Shown here piece after piece: positions 1 to 9,199 of a stretch of DNA of 64,000 nucleotides. The translations under genes and the position numbers were made by a program. The stretch's first letter is position 1; each line of letters opens with the position of its first letter. The stretch lies in contig JBAZYX010000004.1 of NCBI GenBank assembly GCA_041659105.1, positions 1-64,000 of the forward strand, in the 5' to 3' direction. Under the pieces are notes generated by a model. It was not told where the DNA came from and ran no database searches. It saw only the letters and a program-made list of their open reading frames with translations. Origin of the DNA: CAIUKV01 sp041659105. GTDB taxonomy: Bacteria > Actinomycetota > Acidimicrobiia > IMCC26256 > PALSA-555.

Positions 1-82
1 GGTCCGATGTCGGGATGGGGGGCGGGTCCGATGTCGGGATGGGGGCCGGGTCCGATGCCGGGATGGGGGGCGGGTCCGACAT
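1..82 (-). CDS. possible proline-rich protein, N-terminal fragment
   Basis: On the minus strand an ATG at 82 opens a frame that runs off the window edge and reads as octapeptide repeats of the type PPPIPxSD (P/A and M/A/T variants). It begins 29 bases after the stop of the upstream USP gene in the same direction, so it could be the next gene of that operon. Pro-rich repeated N-termini are common on actinobacterial membrane proteins. There is no good Shine-Dalgarno close to the ATG, and the repeat could equally be intergenic DNA. The call is tentative because only 27 codons are visible. Confidence 0.3.
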   Translation of the reverse strand, partial: MSDPPPIPASDPAPIPTSDPPPIPTSD

Positions 83-96
83 CGGGATGGGGGGCG
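1..96. repeat. four tandem copies of a 24-bp G-rich repeat
   Basis: Four head-to-tail copies of a 24-base unit (consensus begins GGTCCGATGTCGGGATGG) occupy 1-24, 25-48, 49-72 and 73-96 and differ at a few bases. The period is a multiple of three, so it is open in several frames and can encode octapeptide repeats on the minus strand. The array may continue beyond the left edge. Confidence 0.9.
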
Positions 97-111
97 GGGC
101 TTCCGCGTCGG

Positions 112-543
112 TCATGCCGGCTGCTCCTGGGGCACGACGAGCACGGGCCGGTCGGCGCCCTCGAGGACCCGGCGGCTGGTGCTGCCGAGGTCGCGCGCGG
201 GGCCGCCGCCGGTGCCGCGCTCGCCGACGACGATCAGATCGGCGTTGCGCTCCGCCGCGGCGGCGAGGATCACGTCGGCCGGCGTGCCGTCGAGCGCGAG
301 GCGGTCGTCGGTGACCGCGGCGGTGTCGAGCGCGCGGCACCAGGTCGTCCGGAACTCGTCGAGGATCTCGTCGCGGTGGCTGGCCGTGGGCACGCGCTCG
401 TGCTCGAGCCGGTCGAGCAGCCCGAGCGCGTGCACCGCGGTGACCCGGGCGCCCGACGGCTGGGCCAGGGTGATCGCCCAGTCGAGCGCGCGCTGCGCGT
501 TCTCAGACCCGTCGACCCCCACCACGATGTTGCGCAGGATCAC
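112..543 (-). CDS. universal stress protein, UspA family
   Basis: This 143-residue cytoplasmic protein has the length and layout of a single UspA domain. The N-terminus carries the VGVDGS strand-loop at residues 8-13. The C-terminus carries the ATP-binding signature G-2x-G-9x-G-S (G107, G110, G120, S121), so it belongs to the nucleotide-binding USP subgroup. The start is GTG at 541-543. It lies 88 bases downstream of the deacetylase-like gene in the same direction and could be co-transcribed with it. The role is presumably stress or dormancy signalling by ATP binding; no specific partner is visible. Confidence 0.9.
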   Translation of the reverse strand: MILRNIVVGVDGSENAQRALDWAITLAQPSGARVTAVHALGLLDRLEHERVPTASHRDEILDEFRTTWCRALDTAAVTDDRLALDGTPADVILAAAAERNADLIVVGERGTGGGPARDLGSTSRRVLEGADRPVLVVPQEQPA

Positions 544-631
544 GACACCCGCTCCTGGCGGCTCCGCCGCCGGGCCGCTCGGACCCCGCTCGCTTCCGTG
601 GGCACGGGTGAGCTGGGTTCGCGACGCTCGC

Positions 632-1654
632 TCACGAGCCCTCCTTCAGTCGGTCGCGGAAGACCCGGGCTGCGCCGATGGTGTCGGCGCCGGGACCGTC
701 GTGCGTGGGTCCCTCGTCGGTCTCGAACGTGCCGGTGAGCCGGCCCACCGTCGCGGCGATCGACCGGCGCAGCGCCGCGAGGTCGTACCCGCCCTCGAGG
801 AACAGCGCGACCCGTCCGTCGCGCGGTGCGAGCGCGGCGACGCGGGTGGCCAGCTCCGCGTAGTCGCCCGCGGCGAGCGCGTGACCCGCGAGGGGGTCGT
901 CGCGGTGCGCGTCGAAGCCCGCGGAGATGAGCACCCAGGTGGGGGAGAACGTGGCGGCGGCGTCGGCCACCACCTCGTCGACCGCACGGCGGTACATCTC
1001 GCCGGTGGTGCCCGCGGGGAACGGGAAGTTGATCGTGGCGCCGGGCGCGTTGGCGCCGCCCGTCTCGCCGACCCGTCCGGTGCCGGGGTACATGGGCGAC
1101 TGGTGCATCGACACGTAGAGCACTCGGGGGTCGTCCCAGAACGTGTCCTGGGTGCCGTTGCCGTGGTGCACGTCCCAGTCGACGATCAGCACCCGCTCGC
1201 CCCGGTCGGCGAGCGCCGCGGCCGTGATCGCGACGTTGTTGAGCAGGCAGAAGCCCATGCCCATGCCGGGCCGGGCGTGGTGCCCCGGCGGGCGGACCGC
1301 GACGAACCCGATGCCGCCGTCGCGGGACGCGAGCTCGTCGACGACCGCGAGGCCGGCGCCCGCGGCGAGGACCGCGGTGTCCCACGAGCCGGCCGACACG
1401 GGGGTGTCGGGGTCGAGCTCGCCGCCGCCGTCGGCCGCGAGGCGCTCGAGCGACCACACGTAGTGCGGCGAGTGGACCCGCACGATCTCGTGGTGGGTGG
1501 CCGCGCGCGGGGCGATGGGGACGATGCCGTCGCCGCTGGCGCCGAGCGCGTCGGCGATCCCCAGGCGCACCGCTTCGAGACGCGCGGGCCGCTCGGGGTG
1601 CCAGTCGCCGGTGTCGTGCCGGTCGAGCTCACCCAACGCGCTGAGAACGAGCAC
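632..1654 (-). CDS. histone deacetylase superfamily protein (AcuC/HdaH-like)
   Basis: The protein is a class II-like zinc deacetylase of the arginase/deacetylase fold. It shows the full active-site set: PPGHHA near residues 122-127, the DWDVHHGNGT zinc/charge-relay motif at about 159-168, the zinc aspartate in AGFDAHRDDP near 245-254 and the catalytic tyrosine of EGGYD near 287-291. Bacterial relatives remove acyl groups from proteins or polyamines; the substrate here is unknown. An in-frame GTG exists at 1675, but the GTG at 1652-1654 is preferred because AGGAGGT lies six bases upstream (1661-1667). That gives 340 residues. A TAGCGT -10 at 1674-1679 fits a short leader. The USP gene follows. 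Confidence 0.9.
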   Translation of the reverse strand: MLVLSALGELDRHDTGDWHPERPARLEAVRLGIADALGASGDGIVPIAPRAATHHEIVRVHSPHYVWSLERLAADGGGELDPDTPVSAGSWDTAVLAAGAGLAVVDELASRDGGIGFVAVRPPGHHARPGMGMGFCLLNNVAITAAALADRGERVLIVDWDVHHGNGTQDTFWDDPRVLYVSMHQSPMYPGTGRVGETGGANAPGATINFPFPAGTTGEMYRRAVDEVVADAAATFSPTWVLISAGFDAHRDDPLAGHALAAGDYAELATRVAALAPRDGRVALFLEGGYDLAALRRSIAATVGRLTGTFETDEGPTHDGPGADTIGAARVFRDRLKEGS

Positions 1655-1673
1655 GGGCGCACCTCCTGCCTGC

Positions 1674-1679
1674 ACGCTA
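1674..1679 (-). promoter_or_regulatory. -10 hexamer TAGCGT for the deacetylase gene
   Basis: A TANNNT hexamer on the minus strand places a start of transcription about 12-15 bases before the AGGAGGT-led GTG at 1654. Inferred from spacing only. Confidence 0.4.
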
Positions 1680-1813
1680 CCCAGGCCTGGTTTCTCGCGG
1701 GTGACGAGCGCGCGAACACTCGAGCGAGCGGCGTTCGCACCGCTGCCGAACGGGTCGACGGGGGTGAGCGAGCGAGATCATCGAGGCGTGCACCCGCGGA
1801 CGCGCCGAGCCGG

Positions 1814-1819
1814 TACGGT
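1814..1819 (+). promoter_or_regulatory. -10 hexamer TACGGT, leaderless geometry
   Basis: TACGGT ends eight bases before the GTG start at 1828, and no Shine-Dalgarno is present. The same arrangement recurs at many other genes of the window, so a leaderless transcript is likely. Confidence 0.55.
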
Positions 1820-1827
1820 CCGAAGCC

Positions 1828-4521
1828 GTGGGCGCTGAGCGGGAGCGGGTGGCGGGCTTCGGCCGCTTCGAGAACGGCCTGCGCGAGGCCGGCCCCTGGT
1901 CGCTGTGGGGCCCGTACGTGAGCGAGCGGCAGTGGGGCACGGTCCGGGAGGACTACAGCGCCGACGGCGACGCGTGGGCCTCGTTCCCGCACGACCACGC
2001 CCGGTCGCGGGCCTACCGCTGGGGCGAGGACGGGCTGGCCGGGTTCTGCGACGTCGAGCAGCGGCTGTGCCTCGGGCTCGCGCTCTGGAACGGGCGGGAC
2101 CCGATCCTCAAGGAGCGCATCTTCGGGCTGAGCGGCCCCGAGGGGAACCACGGCGAGGACGCCAAGGAGCACTGGTGGTACCTGGACGCGGTGCCGAGCC
2201 ACGCGTGGAACCGGTGGCGCTACCTCTACCCGCGCGCCGAGTATCCCTACGCCGACCTCGTGCACGAGAACGCGGCGCGCGACCGTGTGCAGCCGGAGTA
2301 CGAGCTCCTCGACACGGGCGTGTTCGACGCGGGGTACTGGGAGGTGGAGGTCGACTACGCGAAGGCCGATCCCACCGACATCGTGTGGGTGGTGCGCGCG
2401 ACGAACGCGGGGCCCGACCGCGACACGCTCCACCTCCTGCCCAGCGCGTGGTTCCGCAACACCTGGTCGTGGGACCCCGACGCGGTGGCGCCGCAGCTGC
2501 GGCGGGCGGCCGACGGCACGCGGGTCGAGATCGACCACCCGTTCCTCGGGCCGCTCGAGCTGGTTGCCGACGCGGGACCCGACGGCACCGCGCCGGCGCT
2601 GCTGTTCTGCGACAACGAGACGAACGCGGCCCGGGTCTTCGGTGCCGACGCGTCCCCGCCGTTCCCCAAGGACGGTGTGAACGACCACGTGCTGCACGGC
2701 GCCCCGACGGTCAACCCCGATGGCACCGGCACGAAGGTCGCGGTCTGGTACCGGGTCGACGTCGACGCGGGCGCGACGGTCGAGCTGCGGCTGCGCCTCC
2801 GCCCCGGCGGGGAGGACGGTGCGGGAGCCGGCGCCGCGTTCGGGCCCGACTTCCAGGCCACGCGGGCGCAGCGGCAGGCCGAGGCCGACGAGTTCTACGG
2901 CGATCTCACCCCCGAGGCCACGACTGCGGCGGAGGCCGACGTGATGCGGCAGGCGTTCGCGTCCACCCTCTGGAGCAAGCAGCTCTACGCGTTCGACGTG
3001 CGGCGCTGGCTCGACGGCGATCCGGTGGGCCCGCCCCCGCCCGCAGTCCGGCGCGAGCGTCGCAACGCCGCGTGGGGCCACTTCGACGCGTTCGACATCA
3101 TGTCGATGCCCGACAAGTGGGAGTACCCGTGGTTCGCGTCGTGGGACCTCGCGTTCCACTGCGTGACGCTGGCCCACCTCGACCCCTCGTTCGCGAAGTA
3201 CCAGCTCGTGCTCGTGTGCCGCGAGTGGTTCCAGCACCCCAACGGCGCGATCCCCGCGTACGAGTGGGACTTCTCCGACGTCAACCCTCCGGTCCAGGCG
3301 TGGGCCGCCCTCGAGGTGTTCGCGATCGACGGTGCGCGAGACGTCGAGTTCCTCGAGCGGATCTTCGCCAAGCTGCTGGTCAACTTCACCTGGTGGGTCA
3401 ACCGTGAGGACCTCGACGGCTCCAACCTGTTCGAGGGCGGCTTCCTCGGCCTCGACAACATCGGCCCGATCGACCGGTCGCACCTGCCCGAGGGCGAGCA
3501 GCTCGAGCAGTCCGACGCCACGGGCTGGATGGCGTCGTACGCGCTCGCGATGGCCGCGATCGCGTCGGTGCTCGGGCGGGCCGGTCGTCCCACCACCGAC
3601 CTCGTGGTGAAGTTCCTCGAGCACTTCGCCGCGCTGCGCGACGCGATGAACGGGTTGGGCGTGTGGTCCGAGGAGCGCGGCTTCTACTTCGACCAGCTCC
3701 GGCTGCCCGACGGCACCACGCGGCCCGTCGAGGTGTACTCGATGGTCGGGGTGATCCCGCTCCTCGCGTCCGTGGTGGTCGAGTCGGAGCAGCTCCACCG
3801 GGCGCGCGTGCTCGGCAAGCAGTTCGCCGCGCTCCTCGACCCCGACCGGATCGATCCCGACGCGCTGCGCCGCCGCGGCATGCTGCGGGGCGAGCCGGGC
3901 GCGGAGCGGCTGCTCCTGGGTGTGGTCGGGGTCGATCGGCTCCTGCCGGTGCTCACCCGGCTGTTCGACGAGGCCGAGTTCCTGTCGCCGTACGGGCTGC
4001 GCTCGTTGTCGGCCCGGCACCGTGACGCGCCGTACCGGCTCGACCTCGACGGGCACACGGCGACCGTCGACTACGAGCCGGGCGAGTCCACCACCGCGAT
4101 GTTCGGCGGCAACTCGAACTGGCGCGGCCCCGTCTGGTTCCCGCTCAACTACCTGATCTGCGAGGCCCTCGACCGCCTCCACCACTTCCTCGGCGACGAG
4201 GTGACCGTCGAGTACCCCACGGGCTCGGGCGTGGCGCGCACGCTGGGCGAGGCCGCCGCCGACATCCGCTCCCGCCTGGTGGCGCTCTTCGTCCCCGGTC
4301 CGGACGGCCGGCGCCCGTGCGACGCCGGGGTCGACCGCAGGCCCGCGGACCCCGCGTGGCGGGAGGGGATCACCTTCTCCGAGTACTTCCACGGCGACAC
4401 CGGTGCCGGGCTCGGCGCGTCCCACCAGACGGGGTGGACCGGGATCGTGGCCGACGTGATCCGGCGCCGTCACCAGGAGTGGGGCGGCCTCGCGGGACTC
4501 ATCGACCGGGTGGGACGGTGA
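1828..4521 (+). CDS. GH63-like glucosidase
   Basis: This 897-residue protein is related to glycoside hydrolase family 63 and other (alpha/alpha)6-barrel glucosidases (mannosyl-oligosaccharide glucosidase or glucosylglycerate hydrolase type). The C-terminal barrel shows the typical GGNSNWRGPVWFPLNYL stretch near residues 758-774 and aromatic-rich sugar-binding segments such as WASWDLAFHC-like residues near 435-445. No signal peptide is evident, so it should act in the cytoplasm on alpha-glucosides or glucosylated compatible solutes. The start is GTG at 1828, just after a TANNNT box. Its stop overlaps the start of the glgX gene by four bases (GTGA), which points to joint alpha-glucan turnover. 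The exact substrate is not predictable. Confidence 0.85.
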   Translation: MGAERERVAGFGRFENGLREAGPWSLWGPYVSERQWGTVREDYSADGDAWASFPHDHARSRAYRWGEDGLAGFCDVEQRLCLGLALWNGRDPILKERIFGLSGPEGNHGEDAKEHWWYLDAVPSHAWNRWRYLYPRAEYPYADLVHENAARDRVQPEYELLDTGVFDAGYWEVEVDYAKADPTDIVWVVRATNAGPDRDTLHLLPSAWFRNTWSWDPDAVAPQLRRAADGTRVEIDHPFLGPLELVADAGPDGTAPALLFCDNETNAARVFGADASPPFPKDGVNDHVLHGAPTVNPDGTGTKVAVWYRVDVDAGATVELRLRLRPGGEDGAGAGAAFGPDFQATRAQRQAEADEFYGDLTPEATTAAEADVMRQAFASTLWSKQLYAFDVRRWLDGDPVGPPPPAVRRERRNAAWGHFDAFDIMSMPDKWEYPWFASWDLAFHCVTLAHLDPSFAKYQLVLVCREWFQHPNGAIPAYEWDFSDVNPPVQAWAALEVFAIDGARDVEFLERIFAKLLVNFTWWVNREDLDGSNLFEGGFLGLDNIGPIDRSHLPEGEQLEQSDATGWMASYALAMAAIASVLGRAGRPTTDLVVKFLEHFAALRDAMNGLGVWSEERGFYFDQLRLPDGTTRPVEVYSMVGVIPLLASVVVESEQLHRARVLGKQFAALLDPDRIDPDALRRRGMLRGEPGAERLLLGVVGVDRLLPVLTRLFDEAEFLSPYGLRSLSARHRDAPYRLDLDGHTATVDYEPGESTTAMFGGNSNWRGPVWFPLNYLICEALDRLHHFLGDEVTVEYPTGSGVARTLGEAAADIRSRLVALFVPGPDGRRPCDAGVDRRPADPAWREGITFSEYFHGDTGAGLGASHQTGWTGIVADVIRRRHQEWGGLAGLIDRVGR

Positions 4522-6647
4522 CGTCCTCGCCCGGGGCGGTTCCGGCGGTCCGGCCGGGTTCCCCGGTCCCTCTCGGCGCCACCCCCCGGGACGGGGGCAC
4601 CAACTTCGCCGTCTTCTCGGAGGTGGCGGCGGGCATGGCGGTCTGCCTGTTCGCCGACGACGGCACCGAGACGCGGCTCGCGCTCACGGAGTGCGACGCC
4701 GGGGTGTGGCACGGGTTCGTCCCCGGCGTTCCCCCGGGCACGCGGTACGGGTTCCGCGCGTCGGGCGAGCACGCACCGACGCGCGGCCTGCGCACCAACC
4801 CCGCGAAGCTGCTCCTCGACCCGTACGCGCGCGCGATCCACGGCGACGTCCGGTTCGGACCGGAGCTCGCCGACGACGACCCGCGCGACTCCGCCCCGTC
4901 GGTTCCCCGCAGCGTGGTGGTCGACGCGGGGGACCCCGGGTTCGGTCCGCTCACGCCCCGGCCGTGGCGGCGCGCGTACGCCGACACCGTGATCTACGAG
5001 GTGCACGTCAAGGGGATCACGCAGACGCACCCGGCGGTGCCTCCGGCGCTGCGCGGCACGTACGCGGGCCTCGCCCACGACGCGGTGATCGACCACCTCG
5101 TCGCCCTCGGCGTCACCGCGGTGGAGCTGTTGCCGGTGCAGCACTCGGTGCCCGAGCGCAAGCTCGTGGAGCGGGGGCTCACCAACTACTGGGGCTACAA
5201 CCCGATCGGGTACTTCGCGCCACATGCCGCCTATTCGGCGGCGTGTCGCGACGGCCGGCCCGGCGACCAGGTCGCGGAGTTCCGCGCGATGGTGGAACGG
5301 CTGCACGCGGCGGGCCTCGAGGTGATCCTGGACGTGGTGTTCAACCACACCGCCGAGGGGGACCACACGGGCCCGACGCTGTGCCACCGCGGCCTCGACA
5401 ACGCTGCGTACTACCGGCTCGACCCGCAGGACCTCGGCCGGTACGTCGACACGACGGGCACGGGGAACTCGCTCAACGTGGGGCACCCGCGCTGCCTCCA
5501 GATGATCATGGACTCGTTGCGCTTCTGGGCCGGGCCCATGGGCGTCGACGGCTTCCGCTTCGACCTCGCGTCCTCGCTCGCGCGCGCGAACGGCGACTTC
5601 GACCCGCGGGCCGCGTTCTTCGACCTCGTCGCGCAGGACCCGCTCGTCGCCCAGGCGAAGCTCATCGCGGAGCCGTGGGACGTGGGCCGGGAGGACAGCT
5701 ACGCGGTGGGCCGGTTCCCCCTGGGCTGGGTCGAGTGGAACGGGTGCTACCGCGACTCCGTGCGCGACTTCTGGCGCAGCCACGAAGGCATGGCCGGCGA
5801 GCTCGCGACCCGGATCACCGGGTCCTCCGATCTCTACGGCGAGGCGGGTCGGGGCCCGACCGCCTCGGTCAACTTCGTGACCGCGCACGACGGGTTCACC
5901 CTGCGTGATCTCGTCTCCTACGACGCCAAGCACAACCACGCCAACGGCGACGACAACCGGGACGGCGCCGACGACAACCGGTCGTGGAACTGCGGCGTGG
6001 AGGGCCCGACCGACGATCCCGCAGTGCACGCGCTGCGCGCGCGGCAGTCGCGGGCGTTCCTGGCCACGCTCCTGTGCTCGTTCGGTGTCCCGATGCTCCT
6101 CGGCGGGGACGAGCTCGGCCGCACCCAGCTCGGCAACAACAACGCCTACTGCCAGGACGACGAGATCAGCTGGTTCGACTGGGACCACGTCGACCACGAC
6201 CTGCTCGCGTTCACCCGGGGCCTGATCGCGTTCCGCCGCGCCCATCCGGTGTTCCGGCGCCGCCGGTTCCTCGCGGGGATGGAGGCGAGCGAGCTCGCGT
6301 GGTTCGGCACGAACGGGCAGCCGATGACGGGCGCAGATTGGGTCGATCCCGCGACGCGCTGCGTGACGCTGTTCCTCGACGGCCACGACGCGCCCGACCG
6401 CGCGCACGACGGTCGTCCCCTGGTGGACGACGACTTCCTCCTCGTGGTGAACGCGTGGTGGGAGCCGCTCGCGGTCGCGCTCCCCGGAGCCGGCCGGCAC
6501 CGCGCGTGGCGCCCCGTGTTCGACACGACCACCGGCGAGTTCGCGTCCGTTGACGCGCCGGCCGTGGCCGCCGGGGACCCCGTCACGGCGGGCCCGCGGT
6601 CGCTCACCGTGCTGCGCGGCGTCGGAGCCGGCGGGCAGGTGCCCTAG
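4518..6647 (+). CDS. glgX: glycogen debranching enzyme GlgX (isoamylase-type)
   Basis: The 709-residue protein has an N-terminal CBM48 domain (about residues 10-110, GATPRDGGTNFAVF) followed by a GH13 barrel. The barrel has DVVFNHT, the nucleophile in GFRFDL near residue 349, the acid/base in IAEPWD near 385 and the transition-state residues in TAHDGF near 455. It hydrolyses alpha-1,6 branches of phosphorylase-limited glycogen. The frame is open further upstream, but the GTG at 4518 overlaps the glucosidase stop as GTGA and yields the normal family length, so it is taken as the start. The TAG stop at 6645-6647 is also the first half of the promoter hexamer of the next gene. Confidence 0.93.
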   Translation: MTSSPGAVPAVRPGSPVPLGATPRDGGTNFAVFSEVAAGMAVCLFADDGTETRLALTECDAGVWHGFVPGVPPGTRYGFRASGEHAPTRGLRTNPAKLLLDPYARAIHGDVRFGPELADDDPRDSAPSVPRSVVVDAGDPGFGPLTPRPWRRAYADTVIYEVHVKGITQTHPAVPPALRGTYAGLAHDAVIDHLVALGVTAVELLPVQHSVPERKLVERGLTNYWGYNPIGYFAPHAAYSAACRDGRPGDQVAEFRAMVERLHAAGLEVILDVVFNHTAEGDHTGPTLCHRGLDNAAYYRLDPQDLGRYVDTTGTGNSLNVGHPRCLQMIMDSLRFWAGPMGVDGFRFDLASSLARANGDFDPRAAFFDLVAQDPLVAQAKLIAEPWDVGREDSYAVGRFPLGWVEWNGCYRDSVRDFWRSHEGMAGELATRITGSSDLYGEAGRGPTASVNFVTAHDGFTLRDLVSYDAKHNHANGDDNRDGADDNRSWNCGVEGPTDDPAVHALRARQSRAFLATLLCSFGVPMLLGGDELGRTQLGNNNAYCQDDEISWFDWDHVDHDLLAFTRGLIAFRRAHPVFRRRRFLAGMEASELAWFGTNGQPMTGADWVDPATRCVTLFLDGHDAPDRAHDGRPLVDDDFLLVVNAWWEPLAVALPGAGRHRAWRPVFDTTTGEFASVDAPAVAAGDPVTAGPRSLTVLRGVGAGGQVP

Positions 6648-6650
6648 CCT
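6645..6650 (+). promoter_or_regulatory. -10 hexamer TAGCCT overlapping the glgX stop
   Basis: TAGCCT lies six bases before the ATG at 6657, the leaderless spacing used repeatedly here. Its first three bases are the glgX stop codon. Confidence 0.6.
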
Positions 6651-6656
6651 CCGGCC

Positions 6657-8552
6657 ATGGCCAACGACGCAACGCCCACCACCGTCGACGCGCACCGGGC
6701 GCTCCTCGCCGACCCGCTCCTCGACTGGTCCGACCAGCGCGACTTCGAGGCCGCGCACCGCGGCTTCGTCGCCGCGCTCGACCCCCCGGTGATCCCCGGC
6801 GACGGCGACCAGGTGGCGTGGGACCTCCAGCAGTACGGCTTCCTCGCCGACGCGACGGCGCCCCTCACCGTGAACCCGAGCCTGTGGCGCCAGGCCCGGC
6901 TCAACATGGTCCACGGCTTGTTCCGCATCCACGAGCGCATCTCCCAGGTGCGCGGGTACGACCTGTCGGTGATGTCGATCATCGAGGGCGACACCGGATG
7001 GATCGTGGTCGACCCGCTGATCTCCCAGGAGACCGCGCGCGCGTCGCTGCGCCTGGTGAACGAGCACCTCGGCGAGCGGCCCGTGGTCGCGGTGATCTAC
7101 TCGCACTCGCACGTCGACCACTTCGGCGGCGTCGAGGGCGTCACCACCCTGGCCGACGTGCACGCGGGCAAGACGCGGATCCTCGCGCCCGAGGGGTTCC
7201 TCCTCGCGGCGGTGAGCGAGAACGTGATCGCGGGCTTCGCGATGAACCGCCGCGCGATCTACATGTACGGCGCCGCGCTGGAGAAGAGCCCGACGGGCCA
7301 CGTGGACGCGGGTCTGGGGAAGACCACGTCGTCGGGGAACGTGTCGGTGATCGCGCCCACCGACGTGATCTCCGAGACGGGCACCACGATGGTGATCGAC
7401 GGCGTGGAGATCGAGTTCCAGCTGACGCCCGGCACCGAGGCGCCGGCGGAGATGAACTTCTACTTCCCGCAGCTCCGCGCGCTGTGCATGGCCGAGAACT
7501 GCTCGCGCAACCTCCACAACGTGTACACGCTGCGCGGCGCGCAGGTGCGCGACGCGAGTGCGTGGGCGCGGTACATGGACGAGTCGATCGTGCGCTACAT
7601 CGACCGCACCGACCTCGTGTTCACGAGCCACCACTGGCCGGTCTGGGGCACGGCCGACTGCCTCGAGTACCTCGAGAAGCAGCGCGACATGTACCAGTAC
7701 CTCCACGACCAGACGCTGCGCCTGGCCAACCAGGGCGAGACGATGCTCGAGATCGCCGAGCAGGTGGAGCTCCCGCCGTCGCTCGCGAAGGAGTGGTACT
7801 CGCGCGGCTACTACGGCACGGTCAACCACGACGTGAAGGCCGTGTACCAGCGCTACCTCGGCTTCTTCGACGGCAACCCCGCACACCTGCACCCCCACCC
7901 GCCGGTGGAGGCCGCGCGGCGGTACGTGGAGTACATGGGCGGCGCGGACGCCGTGCTCGCCCGGGCCCGGGCCGACTACGAGCGCGGCGACTACCGCTGG
8001 GTCGCCGAGGTGGTGAACCACGTGGTGTTCGCCGACCCCGACAACGCCGACGCGCGTTCCTTGCAGGCCGACGCGCTCGAGCAGATGGGCTATCAGGCGG
8101 AGTCGGGCCCGTGGCGCAACTTCTTCCTGATGGGCGCGCGCGAGCTGCGCACCGGCGAGATCGTCGCGCCCGAGGTGAAGCTCGGGTCGGGGATCGTCCG
8201 CAACATGCCGTTGTCGCTGATCCTGGACGCGCTCGCCGTGCGGCTGAACGGCCCGCGTGCCGGTGACACGGAGCTGCGCTTCAACCTCGTCGACACCCAC
8301 GACGGCACCCGCTATGCCGTGTGGCTCCAGAACGCGGTGCTGCACCACCGTCTCGACGACGCGTTCGCCGACCCCGACCTCGCGATCTCGGCCGAGCACG
8401 ACGTGATGGCCGCGATCATCTTCGGGCTGCTCCCGCTCGCCGATGCCGCCGCGTCGGGGATGGCCACCGCCGAAGGCGACCTGGGCGCGATCGGCCGGCT
8501 CCAGGACCTCCTGGACCGCCTCGACCCCGCCTTCCCCATCGTCACGCCGTAG
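6657..8552 (+). CDS. SdsA/BDS1-type alkyl sulfatase (metallo-beta-lactamase fold)
   Basis: The 631-residue protein matches the layout of linear primary alkyl sulfatases. It has a metallo-beta-lactamase domain with the zinc motif SHSHVDHFGG at about residues 149-158, a central alpha-helical dimerisation region (residues about 330-480), and an SCP2-like C-terminal domain (about 500-631) that holds hydrophobic ligands. Family members cleave the C-O bond of alkyl sulfates such as SDS to give alcohol and sulfate. No signal peptide is visible, unlike exported SdsA, so it is probably cytoplasmic. The ATG at 6657 has no Shine-Dalgarno and sits six bases after TAGCCT. It may supply sulfate from detergents or sulfated lipids, but its native substrate is unknown. 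Confidence 0.88.
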   Translation: MANDATPTTVDAHRALLADPLLDWSDQRDFEAAHRGFVAALDPPVIPGDGDQVAWDLQQYGFLADATAPLTVNPSLWRQARLNMVHGLFRIHERISQVRGYDLSVMSIIEGDTGWIVVDPLISQETARASLRLVNEHLGERPVVAVIYSHSHVDHFGGVEGVTTLADVHAGKTRILAPEGFLLAAVSENVIAGFAMNRRAIYMYGAALEKSPTGHVDAGLGKTTSSGNVSVIAPTDVISETGTTMVIDGVEIEFQLTPGTEAPAEMNFYFPQLRALCMAENCSRNLHNVYTLRGAQVRDASAWARYMDESIVRYIDRTDLVFTSHHWPVWGTADCLEYLEKQRDMYQYLHDQTLRLANQGETMLEIAEQVELPPSLAKEWYSRGYYGTVNHDVKAVYQRYLGFFDGNPAHLHPHPPVEAARRYVEYMGGADAVLARARADYERGDYRWVAEVVNHVVFADPDNADARSLQADALEQMGYQAESGPWRNFFLMGARELRTGEIVAPEVKLGSGIVRNMPLSLILDALAVRLNGPRAGDTELRFNLVDTHDGTRYAVWLQNAVLHHRLDDAFADPDLAISAEHDVMAAIIFGLLPLADAAASGMATAEGDLGAIGRLQDLLDRLDPAFPIVTP

Positions 8553-8722
8553 TTCCCCCCGGTCACGCGGCTTCGGGTCCGGCGCGGGCTCGGGTGGCGG
8601 CGAGGTCGGGGAGCTGGGAGAGCGTCACTTCCTCGCTCGGGGACGTCTCCGTGGGCAGCCCAGCGTCCGCCAATGTCACCCGGGAGCAGAGTCGCCTTCT
8701 GCTCTGGTCGAGCGGCTTCGCG

Positions 8723-8728
8723 TAGGCT
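8723..8728 (+). promoter_or_regulatory. -10 hexamer TAGGCT for the small secreted protein
   Basis: TAGGCT lies 46 bases before the ATG at 8775, leaving a leader of roughly 38 bases that includes the GAGGGGAG ribosome-binding site. The rest of the 222-base gap between 8552 and 8775 shows nothing recognisable. Confidence 0.4.
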
Positions 8729-8774
8729 CCCGCGCGCCTGGCAGACGCCCGGCATGACGTGAGGGGAGCCAACG

Positions 8775-9149
8775 ATGGACACTGGCAGAGGTCGACCGAT
8801 TCGGCCGCGTCGAATGCGGCGGACGGGCGTGTTCGTTGCCGCGGTTGTCGCGGCGGCTGCGCTCGCGGTGCCCTTGGGCGGGTTGGCGAGTGCCGGCGGG
8901 GGCTACGGCAGTCAGCCCGGTTTCGACAACGCGATCACGAACAGCGACGGGTGCGCCGGTCACGGGGCCTTCGGGGCCTTCGGAACCACCGGGGATGTCG
9001 TGCACGACTTCGGGGTCAACCACCCGGGTTCGAACGGCAAGCCAGGCGCGAGCAGCTGGCAGTTCCCGGGTGCCGGTGGTGGCACCACTGGCGGGAACAA
9101 CAACAGCCTGTGCGGCGGCGGAAACGTTCCGGCACCGTTCGCTCCCTGA
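8775..9149 (+). CDS. small secreted Gly-rich protein, unknown function
   Basis: The 124-residue product has an Arg-rich N-terminus, a hydrophobic stretch (about residues 19-34) and an Ala-Ser-Ala cleavage-like site near residue 40, so it should be exported by Sec. The mature part is about 85 residues, rich in Gly, Asn and Ser, with two Cys (in DGCAGHG and SLCGGG) that could form a disulfide. GAGGGGAG lies about eight bases before the ATG. I do not recognise a family. It is monocistronic and followed by a strong hairpin. Confidence 0.7.
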   Translation: MDTGRGRPIRPRRMRRTGVFVAAVVAAAALAVPLGGLASAGGGYGSQPGFDNAITNSDGCAGHGAFGAFGTTGDVVHDFGVNHPGSNGKPGASSWQFPGAGGGTTGGNNNSLCGGGNVPAPFAP

Positions 9150-9199
9150 AACGAGACGGACCTCCGGTCCAGTGTGAGCTGGGCCGCGTCCACTGCTGG

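Noticed and set aside
1..96. CRISPR array
   Set aside because: The 24-bp units are contiguous without spacers, so this is a simple tandem repeat.
7..738. plus-strand frame starting with MSGWGAGP repeats
   Set aside because: It continues antisense through the USP and deacetylase genes, whose motifs are intact on the other strand.
1186..8399. long minus-strand frames opposite the glucosidase, glgX and sulfatase genes
   Set aside because: They read as Arg/Val/Glu-rich translations with no domain, and the plus strand carries clear enzyme motifs throughout.
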